Below the pieces are notes generated by a model. That model had not been told where the DNA came from. It made no database searches and saw only the letters and a program-made list of their open reading frames with translations. Source: B8-G4 sp033720735 (GTDB lineage: Bacteria > Bacteroidota > Bacteroidia > Chitinophagales > Saprospiraceae). From it: a DNA stretch of 10,136 nucleotides. Shown here in pieces: positions 1 to 4,999 of the stretch (its first letter is position 1; each line of letters starts with the position of its first letter). The stretch lies in NCBI GenBank assembly GCA_033720735.1, contig JAWWBX010000150.1:1-10136 (forward strand). The letters are read 5' to 3'. The position numbers and the translations under genes are program-made.

Positions 1-141
1 TTCGTCACACTCACGGAAAATTTTGACCGCATTGCCATCATGCCCGGCTTCAAGAAAGCTGAGCAACTCCTCAAAGAGCTGCGCTTCGCAGCGGAAGACA
101 AGTACAAGGAGACCTCCTGGGAAGATTACAATAGAGGATAG
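1..141 (+). CDS. C-terminal fragment of an unidentified protein
   Basis: Frame 1 is open from the window edge to a TAG at 139-141 and gives the last 46 residues of a protein whose start lies outside the window. The tail is rich in charged residues (for example KKAEQLLKELRFAAEDKYKE), looks helical and soluble, and ends EDYNRG. I do not recognise the family. Codon choice resembles that of the neighbouring genes, so I take it as a real gene end rather than a chance frame. It converges on folC, with only 10 bases between the two stop codons. Its TAG lies at the edge of a TTAGAAATTAGA-type repeat. Confidence 0.6.
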   Translation, partial: FVTLTENFDRIAIMPGFKKAEQLLKELRFAAEDKYKETSWEDYNRG

Positions 142-158
142 ATATTAGAAATTAGACG
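139..158. repeat. solitary copy of the TTAGAAATTAGA repeat between convergent genes
   Basis: The 20-base stretch reads TAGATATTAGAAATTAGACG. It matches, with one T missing and a different last base, the inner part of the inverted repeat that ends the cassette at 7805-7833 when that repeat is read on the minus strand. It spans the TAG stop of the upstream gene and the TAA stop of folC (complement of 152-154), so both genes end inside it. It could be the remnant of a lost cassette or an independent short repeat. Confidence 0.6.
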
Positions 159-1444
159 ACCTCGGCTACGACAAACGTGCTGCCTCCGACATAGATCAGA
201 TCATCAGGCCTTGCTGCGCGTCTGGCTGCCGCCAAAGCCCGTCTGACTGAGGCATACGCACGACCAGCAAGACCCAGCGAATCCGCGATCTTTTTTACTT
301 CGCCAGAATCTGCACCGCGCGGCACATCCGGACGCGCGAAATAATAGCGTGCATTGGCCGGGAACATCTCCAGGAGCTTTCTGATATCCTTGTCCTGAAC
401 AAAGCCGAGCACGAAGTGGACGGTGCGATCGCCCTCCTTGCCTAGGCGGTCGAGTACCCTGCGGAGGCCGTCGATGTTGTGTGCGCTATCAGTCAGGACC
501 AGGGGACGTTCTGAGAGCACCTGCCAGCGCCCCTGGTAGGCCGTCAATGTTCGGATGTGCCGCAAGCCAGCACGCACGGCGTGTGCCGGGATCCGGATTC
601 CAGCCTCCCTGGCCACGACCCGGATCGTCTGCAGGGCGGTCAGCAGGTTCTCACGCTGATACGGGCCGCTGCAACCCAGCCACAGCCGCTTGAAGAGCAT
701 TTCATTCCGCGTCCGCACTGCGTATGTCTGATGATCCCATTGATCACTGACCAGGACCGCCGAAAGCGTCTTGTCGGCATAGGACAGGCGCGCCTTGCAC
801 TTTCCTGCCTTCTTGTGAAACACATCGGCGACCGTCGGTTGATACGTTCCGATCACAACCGGCGTGTCAGGCTTGATGATCCCGGCCTTTTCCCTGGCAA
901 TGGCCGGCAGCGTTTCCCCCAGCATCTGCATATGATCAAAGGAGATATTGGTGATCACCGAGACCAGGGGCTGCAGCACGTTGGTCGAATCAAGCCGTCC
1001 ACCCAGGCCGGTCTCCACGATGGCCAGGTCGACTTCCTCGCGTGCGAAGGCGTCAAAGGCCAGGGCCACCGTGATCTCGAAAAACGAGGGCTTGATCTCT
1101 TCCAGACAGGGCCGGATCCGTTCCACAAAACGCACCACGTCACGTTTGCCGATCATCGCGCCATTGATCTTGACCCGCTCGCGGAAGTCCTGGTAGTGCG
1201 GCGAGGTGTACAGGCCCACTTTCATCCCGGCTGCCTGGTAGCAGGCGGCGAGCATGTGGGACACGGTGCCTTTGCCGTTGGTGCCGGCGATGTGGATCGA
1301 CAGGAAATTCTTGTGCGGGTCACCGAGATATGTCAGCAACGCCCGGGTATTGCCCAGTCCTTTCTTCATCGCAGGCGGGCCTACCCGCTGGTACATGGGC
1401 AGCTGGCTGTACAGGAATTCGAGGGTGGCGGCGTAGGATGGCAT
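152..1444 (-). CDS. folC: bifunctional folylpolyglutamate synthase / dihydrofolate synthase
   Basis: A 430-residue cytosolic Mur-ligase-family enzyme. The family adds glutamate to dihydropteroate and to reduced folates in an ATP-dependent reaction. The length is typical. The ATP-binding P-loop GTNGKGT is at residues 54-60, the family signature ETGLGGRLDSTN at 144-155, the NISFDH segment with the metal-site His at about 171, and REKAGI at 184-189, whose Lys186 corresponds to the lysine carbamylated in this family. The C-terminal domain contains DSAHNIDG at 319-326, where many homologues have DGAHNPxG. The ATG (complement of 1442-1444) has no obvious Shine-Dalgarno. The gene lies downstream of the ExbB/ExbD/TonB operon on the same strand, a neighbourhood I recall from Bacteroidota, but a 327-bp repeat-filled gap argues for its own promoter or for long read-through. 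The name FolC is secure; whether both activities are present is assumed from the family. Confidence 0.95.
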   Translation of the reverse strand: MPSYAATLEFLYSQLPMYQRVGPPAMKKGLGNTRALLTYLGDPHKNFLSIHIAGTNGKGTVSHMLAACYQAAGMKVGLYTSPHYQDFRERVKINGAMIGKRDVVRFVERIRPCLEEIKPSFFEITVALAFDAFAREEVDLAIVETGLGGRLDSTNVLQPLVSVITNISFDHMQMLGETLPAIAREKAGIIKPDTPVVIGTYQPTVADVFHKKAGKCKARLSYADKTLSAVLVSDQWDHQTYAVRTRNEMLFKRLWLGCSGPYQRENLLTALQTIRVVAREAGIRIPAHAVRAGLRHIRTLTAYQGRWQVLSERPLVLTDSAHNIDGLRRVLDRLGKEGDRTVHFVLGFVQDKDIRKLLEMFPANARYYFARPDVPRGADSGEVKKIADSLGLAGRAYASVRRALAAARRAARPDDLIYVGGSTFVVAEVV

Positions 1445-1461
1445 GGGCGGTAAAGGTAAAG

Positions 1462-1524
1462 GACAGGTTGAAGGTTTAAAGTTTAAGGTTGGAGGTTTGG
1501 CGTTTTGTGTTCCGTGTTTCGCGT
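1462..1524. repeat. direct repeat copy 1 (GGTTTAAAGTTTAAGG type)
   Basis: Starts GACAGGTTGAAGG, continues through GGTTTAAAGTTTAAGGTT and ends near GTTTCGCGT. It is matched by the copy at 1599-1654 with a few substitutions and a gap of about 7 bases. Within the unit, shorter GGTT(A/G)AGG-like words recur. This is low-complexity intergenic sequence of unknown role. Confidence 0.75.
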
Positions 1525-1598
1525 ATCAGAGGAAAATTGCATGATGGTTGCTCGCAGATTACGCGGATTGCGCCAATCGCCAGCTCATTGCCGGAAAT

Positions 1599-1654
1599 GA
1601 CAGGTTGGAGGTTTAAAGTTTAAGGTTAGAGGTTTAGTGTTTTGCGTTTCGCGT
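1599..1654. repeat. direct repeat copy 2 (GGTTTAAAGTTTAAGG type)
   Basis: The same orientation as copy 1 and 137 bp further on. It begins GACAGGTTGGAGG, shares GGTTTAAAGTTTAAGGTT exactly, and ends in GCGTTTCGCGT. It is slightly shorter because of a deletion near its right end. Confidence 0.75.
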
Positions 1655-1700
1655 TGTCCGAGGTACATGTTTTTGGTAGCGCATGAGTGAATCGGCAACT

Positions 1701-1754
1701 CGGCGAATTGGCCAATCAGCGCATTGGCGAATCAGCGCATCGGCGAATCGGCAA
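1701..1754. repeat. short degenerate tandem array
   Basis: Three imperfect units follow each other: 1701-1724, 1725-1740 (TGGCGAATCAGCGCAT) and 1741-1754 (CGGCGAATCGGCAA). It ends only 17 bases downstream of the tonB stop codon. No function can be read from it. Confidence 0.55.
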
Positions 1755-1771
1755 TAACAGGGCAAGCTTGA

Positions 1772-2629
1772 CTACTGAACCTTAAAATCAATGGTAATGG
1801 TCCCGCACTGCCGTTCGATCTCGCTCTCGCTGAATTTGAACTGGCGCGCGGACTGCTCTGCGAGGCGGCGGAGGTCGCTGTCGGTGGTGGTGGAGCCGCG
1901 CTGGGTGTACTGTGCGCTGATGACATTGCCGGCCTGATCGACACAGACCTGGACGACAACTTTCCCGATCTTCTGGGAGGTATCCTCGATCTGCGGTTCG
2001 TAGACCACACCTCGGCTGCCGAGCCCGCCTCCAACTTTGCCGGAGCCGGTGGAGATCCCTTCCAGTGCCGAGGCGTCAGGATCGCCGGTCGGGTTCCCCT
2101 GATTGCCCTGCGTATTGGTGTTGCCTTTGCCGCTGCCGGAGAGCAGGTCGCTGAACTGCTTCTTGTTTTTGTCAAATTCAGCCTGTTTGCGGGCTTCTTC
2201 TTCGGCCTTCTTGCGCTCGATCTCGAGCTGGCGCTGGCGCTCCAGTTCCTGCTCACGCTTGCGCAGGGCTTCGCGTTCCTGGGCCTTCTTGATCGCCAGG
2301 GCTTCCGCGTCATCGACGGTCTGGATATCCCGATCGGTGGCGGGTGCGGTCTCGGCGACCTGCCGGACCTCGGGCTGTGGTTGTTGCTGGGCCGCCGCCG
2401 GGGTCGGCTGCACCTGCTCCTCGTTCTGGGTGTCGGGCCGGTCATCGCCGGAACCCTCTTCCAGGCCGAGGCTCACCAGGATGCCCTGCTGGCCGGGTGG
2501 CGGGATCGGAAAATGAATGAAGGGAATGAGCAACAGGAGGATCAGCAGAGCATGGACCACTATGGAACTGACCAGCCCGCGTCGGCGGTTCTCCTGTTCA
2601 TTGTTGATATGTAGATCCTCTGCAGACAT
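1772..2629 (-). CDS. tonB: energy transducer TonB family protein with a long TolA-like charged region
   Basis: A 285-residue inner-membrane protein that by family transmits energy from an ExbB/ExbD motor to the outer membrane. It has a short cytoplasmic N-terminus with an RRR motif, one membrane anchor at about residues 19-42, then a Pro segment (PIPPP) and a Gln/Pro-rich stretch (78-90). Residues 108-162 are strongly charged and probably a helical coiled coil (Lys/Glu/Arg/Gln repeats), followed by a Gly/Ser/Asn/Thr-rich linker (164-206). The TonB C-terminal domain is at about 212-285 and contains two cysteines (229 and 275). The long charged helix recalls TolA more than classical Pro-rich TonB, so a Tol-like envelope role is an alternative. 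It is the last gene of the operon and starts 15 bp after the second exbD. No Shine-Dalgarno precedes the ATG. Confidence 0.88.
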   Translation of the reverse strand: MSAEDLHINNEQENRRRGLVSSIVVHALLILLLLIPFIHFPIPPPGQQGILVSLGLEEGSGDDRPDTQNEEQVQPTPAAAQQQPQPEVRQVAETAPATDRDIQTVDDAEALAIKKAQEREALRKREQELERQRQLEIERKKAEEEARKQAEFDKNKKQFSDLLSGSGKGNTNTQGNQGNPTGDPDASALEGISTGSGKVGGGLGSRGVVYEPQIEDTSQKIGKVVVQVCVDQAGNVISAQYTQRGSTTTDSDLRRLAEQSARQFKFSESEIERQCGTITIDFKVQ

Positions 2630-2644
2630 TCCGGGGGATCTGAT

Positions 2645-3043
2645 TTACTTCTCTGGCAGCAGTACTGCGTTGAGATTCAGTCTAAGTGCCAGGTCCATGA
2701 CCAGCACCACACTCTCTACCGGCGATTGCTTGGCCGGTGAGATGGTAAAGGTACGTTGTGAGGCAGTACGTCGCGCGAGTTTCCGCATCTCTCCCTCCAG
2801 TTCGGCGGCGGAGACCGAGCGGTTGTTCCATGCATAGGTCCCGTTGGCACGAATGGTCACATCGTGCATTTGCTCAGTCTGCGGTGCCGCAGATTCGGAA
2901 CGGCCCGGCAACTTCAGATTGAGCGCGTTGGGCGCAACCAGTGAGGACGTCAGCATGAAGAAGATCAGCAACAGGAAAATGATGTCCGTCAGCGAGGACA
3001 TGTTAAACAGTGCGTTGACCTTGTTCTTTCTCTTGAGTCCCAT
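2645..3043 (-). CDS. exbD: ExbD/TolR family protein, second paralogue
   Basis: A 132-residue inner-membrane protein. A short basic cytoplasmic N-terminus (GLKRKNKVN) is followed by one membrane helix at about residues 17-37 that opens with SSLTDIIFLLL. Asp20 is the conserved proton-pathway aspartate of the ExbD/TolR/MotB family. The remainder (about 38-132) is a periplasmic domain. It forms the stator/motor complex with ExbB and energises the TonB protein encoded next. Its start overlaps the stop of the upstream exbD by one base (ATGA arrangement), which suggests translational coupling. It shares the N-terminal and membrane segments with that paralogue but diverges in the periplasmic part. 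Confidence 0.93.
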   Translation of the reverse strand: MGLKRKNKVNALFNMSSLTDIIFLLLIFFMLTSSLVAPNALNLKLPGRSESAAPQTEQMHDVTIRANGTYAWNNRSVSAAELEGEMRKLARRTASQRTFTISPAKQSPVESVVLVMDLALRLNLNAVLLPEK

Positions 3044-3441
3044 CAGCCTCTCGGTTGTGTTGCCAGGATCGCCTTGACCTTGAGCCGGCTGGCGATGCCC
3101 ATGATACGCGATACACGTTCGAATGGCACGCCGGTTTCGGCAACAATGGTGACCGTGGCATTGCTCTTGTTCTCTGATTCAGCAACGGCGGCACTGACCG
3201 ATCCTTCCAGGCTTGCCGCACTGATCTCGGCGCCATTGAGAAAGTATTGCCCGGCCCGGTCGATGGTCACCGTGATCGAGGTCGACGCAATCGTCTTTGA
3301 GTCCGACTCCGGCAATTCGATATTGTGGATCTGGATGAAGTTGGCGGTCAGCATGAAGAAGATCAGCAACAGAAAGATGATATCTGTCAATGACGACATG
3401 CTGAACTCAGCACTCACCCTGTTCCTTCGCTGTAATGCCAT
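3043..3441 (-). CDS. exbD: ExbD/TolR family protein, first paralogue
   Basis: A 132-residue membrane protein, the same length as its downstream paralogue. It has a basic N-terminus (ALQRRNRVSAEF), one membrane helix at about residues 17-37 and the conserved Asp20 in SSLTDIIF. The periplasmic domain contains the segments VTIDRAGQYFLNG and IVAETGVPFERVSRIMGIA, typical of ExbD/TolR (a short strand pair followed by the helix that reads out the motor). It begins one base after the exbB stop codon and overlaps the next exbD by one base, so exbB-exbD-exbD is almost certainly one translationally coupled message. Two different ExbD subunits beside one ExbB suggest a heteromeric ExbD dimer, or one copy serving another transducer. 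That is inference. Confidence 0.94.
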   Translation of the reverse strand: MALQRRNRVSAEFSMSSLTDIIFLLLIFFMLTANFIQIHNIELPESDSKTIASTSITVTIDRAGQYFLNGAEISAASLEGSVSAAVAESENKSNATVTIVAETGVPFERVSRIMGIASRLKVKAILATQPRG

Positions 3442-3442
3442 A

Positions 3443-4147
3443 CTATGCTACCGGCTTCCTGACCGGCTCCTGGAGCAGATCCATGAATTCCACCGTCGTT
3501 TGTTCCATGTTGTAGACCACCTTGTCAACCTTCGAAACCAGGAGGTTGTAGCCGACAAAGGCCATGATCCCGATCGCGAGCCCGAAGGCCGTGGTGATCA
3601 GCGCCTGGTAGATCCCGCCTGCGAGCACATCCGGGGTCACATTCTGCTCGGTCGCCATCTTGTAGAAGGCAATGATCATCCCGGTCACGGTCCCGAAGAA
3701 CCCGATCATGGGGGCGGCACCCGCGATACTGGCGAGTGTCGACAGGTTCTTTTCCAGCTTGAAGATCTCGAGGTTGCCCACATTTTCGATGGCCGCATCG
3801 ATCTCTTTGAGCGGTTTGCCGATCCGCATCAGTCCTTTCTCCACCATGCGCGCCACGGGCGAGTCGTTGTTGCGGCATAGCGCCTTGGCACCGTCGATGC
3901 TCCCGGCCTGCACACTCCCCCGGATGTTGTTGATGAAGTTCTGGTCGATCTTGGCCGCCCTCTGGATCGTCAGGTAACGCTCGATAAAGATGTACAGGGC
4001 AATGACTGACAGGACCAGCAGGATCGCCACGATGATGGCACCCAGCGGGCCACCCTGCATGATCAGGTCGATCAGCCCTTGTCTGCCACCCTCGGTGGCC
4101 TCCTCGGTCACCTCATTCTGAAAAAGAAGAAATGCACTCCAGGTCAT
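3443..4147 (-). CDS. exbB: MotA/TolQ/ExbB family proton channel protein
   Basis: A 234-residue inner-membrane protein, first gene of the operon. It has three membrane helices: about residues 33-57 (GAIIVAILLVLSVIALYIFI), about 137-163 (within LASIAGAAPMIGFFGTVTGM) and about 177-202 (containing ALITTAFGLAIGIMAF). The long cytoplasmic segment between the first two and the conserved Pro/Gly/Thr-rich second and third helices are the hallmarks of ExbB/TolQ/MotA. With ExbD it forms the proton-conducting pentamer-dimer motor that energises TonB. The acidic N-terminal segment (EVTEEATEGG) before the first helix is probably periplasmic. The start codon follows AT-rich DNA with no Shine-Dalgarno. Sequence alone does not separate ExbB from TolQ; the exbD and tonB neighbours favour ExbB. 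Confidence 0.94.
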   Translation of the reverse strand: MTWSAFLLFQNEVTEEATEGGRQGLIDLIMQGGPLGAIIVAILLVLSVIALYIFIERYLTIQRAAKIDQNFINNIRGSVQAGSIDGAKALCRNNDSPVARMVEKGLMRIGKPLKEIDAAIENVGNLEIFKLEKNLSTLASIAGAAPMIGFFGTVTGMIIAFYKMATEQNVTPDVLAGGIYQALITTAFGLAIGIMAFVGYNLLVSKVDKVVYNMEQTTVEFMDLLQEPVRKPVA

Positions 4148-4310
4148 TCGTTGAGATTTTGATCAAAGATTTCTTGATTAACGATACCGACTTTCTTAAG
4201 AGTATCCTAAGATGCGCTAAAATACGGTTAAGCTTTTAATATATAAACTTTTTCTAATCTGTTTGTGCTTGTGGATCAGAAGTATTGTTCAGATCATATG
4301 CACGATTTTT
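4148..4310 (-). promoter_or_regulatory. AT-rich leader likely to hold the exbB operon promoter
   Basis: The 160 bases upstream of exbB are far richer in A+T than the surrounding genes and contain no coding frame. Read on the minus strand, TATTTTAG (about 4217-4224) and AATCTTTG (about 4164-4171) each differ at one base from the Bacteroidota -10 consensus TAnnTTTG. Neither has a convincing -33 TTTG at the usual spacing, so the region is supported better than any specific site. Confidence 0.35.
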
Positions 4311-4426
4311 TTAACATGCAGAGGTGGGAGGTAGTGCCAGCAAATGGTGATGTGTGGTGGTGGGCCAATGGATATTTCGGTGTGTGATAGCGAGTTGCCG
4401 TGGTCTACTTCCAAAGTGGGTCGGGT

Positions 4427-4526
4427 CAACCCCGGCCGGGGTTGGGATGTCTGAGGTCATGACCGGCGGTAGCCCTGCCTTGCAGCCGGCACTACCGCCG
4501 GTTACGCTGTTGAACGCCTCCGGCGT
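4427..4526. repeat. REP-like multi-hairpin element
   Basis: Four perfect inverted repeats follow one another: an 18-bp palindrome CAACCCCGGCCGGGGTTG (4427-4444); a 10-bp palindrome GGTCATGACC (4455-4464); an 11-bp stem ACCGGCGGTAG / CTACCGCCGGT (4462-4472 with 4492-4502) with a small CTGC/GCAG hairpin in its loop; and ACGCC-TCC-GGCGT (4514-4526). No T-run follows, so it is not a standard intrinsic terminator. The compact GC-rich hairpins resemble REP or MITE-type dispersed elements mobilised by IS200-like (RAYT) transposases. Its repetition elsewhere in the genome cannot be seen here. Confidence 0.55.
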
Positions 4527-4839
4527 ACGGCGACCTAGCATTGATGAACGAAACTGCTGTGATTCGCATCAGATACATACACTCAACACATACGAAGGCT
4601 GGGGCGAGAAACGCAGTCACGATGAAAAACGCGGCTAAACATTACAAATGTTCAATAGTCGCCAGCGTTAATCAGCTTACGGGACCTGAGGACGCATCAA
4701 GCTGTCTCCGTGCACTGACGGCAACGTGCCGCCAGGTCAAAACGTAATTCCCTGAGGGCATACTGACTCCAATTCCCGGAATCTTTCAATCTCTGCCTTG
4801 CCCCAGGCAACGACCCGAGTTAAGCGGAAAGTGGTATTT

Positions 4840-4929
4840 GTCATTCCGAGGGACCCGAGCTTCAGCGAGGGGAGTCGAGGAATGACGATCTGATCATTCA
4901 TGAAGATTTCGACCGGAGTGGAGAAATCT
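4840..4929. repeat. GTCATTCC...GGAATGAC dispersed repeat with adjoining AGATTTC/GAAATCT arm
   Basis: Outer arms GTCATTCC (4840-4847) and GGAATGAC (4879-4886) are exact reverse complements around a GAG-rich core. A second inverted pair, AGATTTC (4904-4910) and GAAATCT (4923-4929), follows. From general knowledge, sequences of the form GTCATTCYGAG...GAGGAATGAC with a nearby GAGATTTCTCC half are frequent intergenic repeats in Bacteroidota and other phyla. Being upstream of fadN it could also affect expression. Confidence 0.6.
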
Positions 4930-4933
4930 CCAC

Positions 4934-4963
4934 TTGCTTGGGAATGTAGACACTGTCTATTAT
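4934..4963 (+). promoter_or_regulatory. fadN: candidate promoter for fadN
   Basis: TTGCTT (4934-4939) and TATTAT (4958-4963) are separated by 18 bases and lie 37 bases before the chosen fadN ATG. They fit a sigma70-like -35/-10 pair. A Bacteroidota-style match (TAnnTTTG) is poorer (TATCTTG). The TTG at 4934 is in frame with fadN but is more plausibly a -35 element than a start codon. Confidence 0.35.
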
Positions 4964-4999
4964 GTATCTTGCCTTCCCCTGACGACAACCACCAGATCC

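Larger units (their letters stand above)
1445..1771. other. gene-free, repeat-filled spacer between tonB and folC
   Basis: No convincing coding frame on either strand. The spacer holds two copies of a roughly 60-bp direct repeat (1462-1524 and 1599-1654) and a short degenerate tandem array (1701-1754) of units around GGCGAATC and CAGCGCAT. A related fragment (GATTGCGCCAATCGCCAG) lies near 1566-1583. I see no clear hairpin-plus-T-run terminator for tonB and no convincing promoter for folC. Confidence 0.6.
4148..4999. other. 852-bp divergent intergenic region, no supported gene
   Basis: Short open frames exist here, but none has recognisable protein features. The region contains, left to right, the AT-rich exbB leader, a cluster of perfect hairpins (4427-4526), further weak inverted repeats (4683-4738, 4798-4810), a GTCATTCC-type repeat (4840-4929) and a candidate promoter for fadN (4934-4963). 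It separates the minus-strand exbB operon from the plus-strand fad genes. Confidence 0.6.

Noticed and set aside
557..1453. A 298-residue plus-strand open frame across folC
   Set aside because: It lies wholly antisense to folC, whose motifs are unmistakable; its translation has no recognisable features and is rich in His/Arg/Gly/Asp as expected of a shadow frame in GC-rich DNA.
1732..2445. A 237-residue minus-strand frame overlapping tonB
   Set aside because: It is a +1 shadow of tonB with an Arg/Ser/Pro-biased composition; the tonB frame has the anchor and the C-terminal domain.
3074..3880. A 268-residue plus-strand open frame across exbD and exbB
   Set aside because: It is antisense to two secure membrane-protein genes and has no coherent domain structure.
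4541..4747. A 68-residue plus-strand frame in the divergent region
   Set aside because: It begins just after the REP-like hairpins, has no recognisable motif, no supporting start signal and no codon pattern like the neighbours.
4934..4999. An upstream TTG start for fadN adding 22 residues
   Set aside because: The extension is unlike any FadN N-terminus and its TTG overlaps a better-fitting -35 hexamer; ATG 5000 puts the NAD-binding strand at the usual position.
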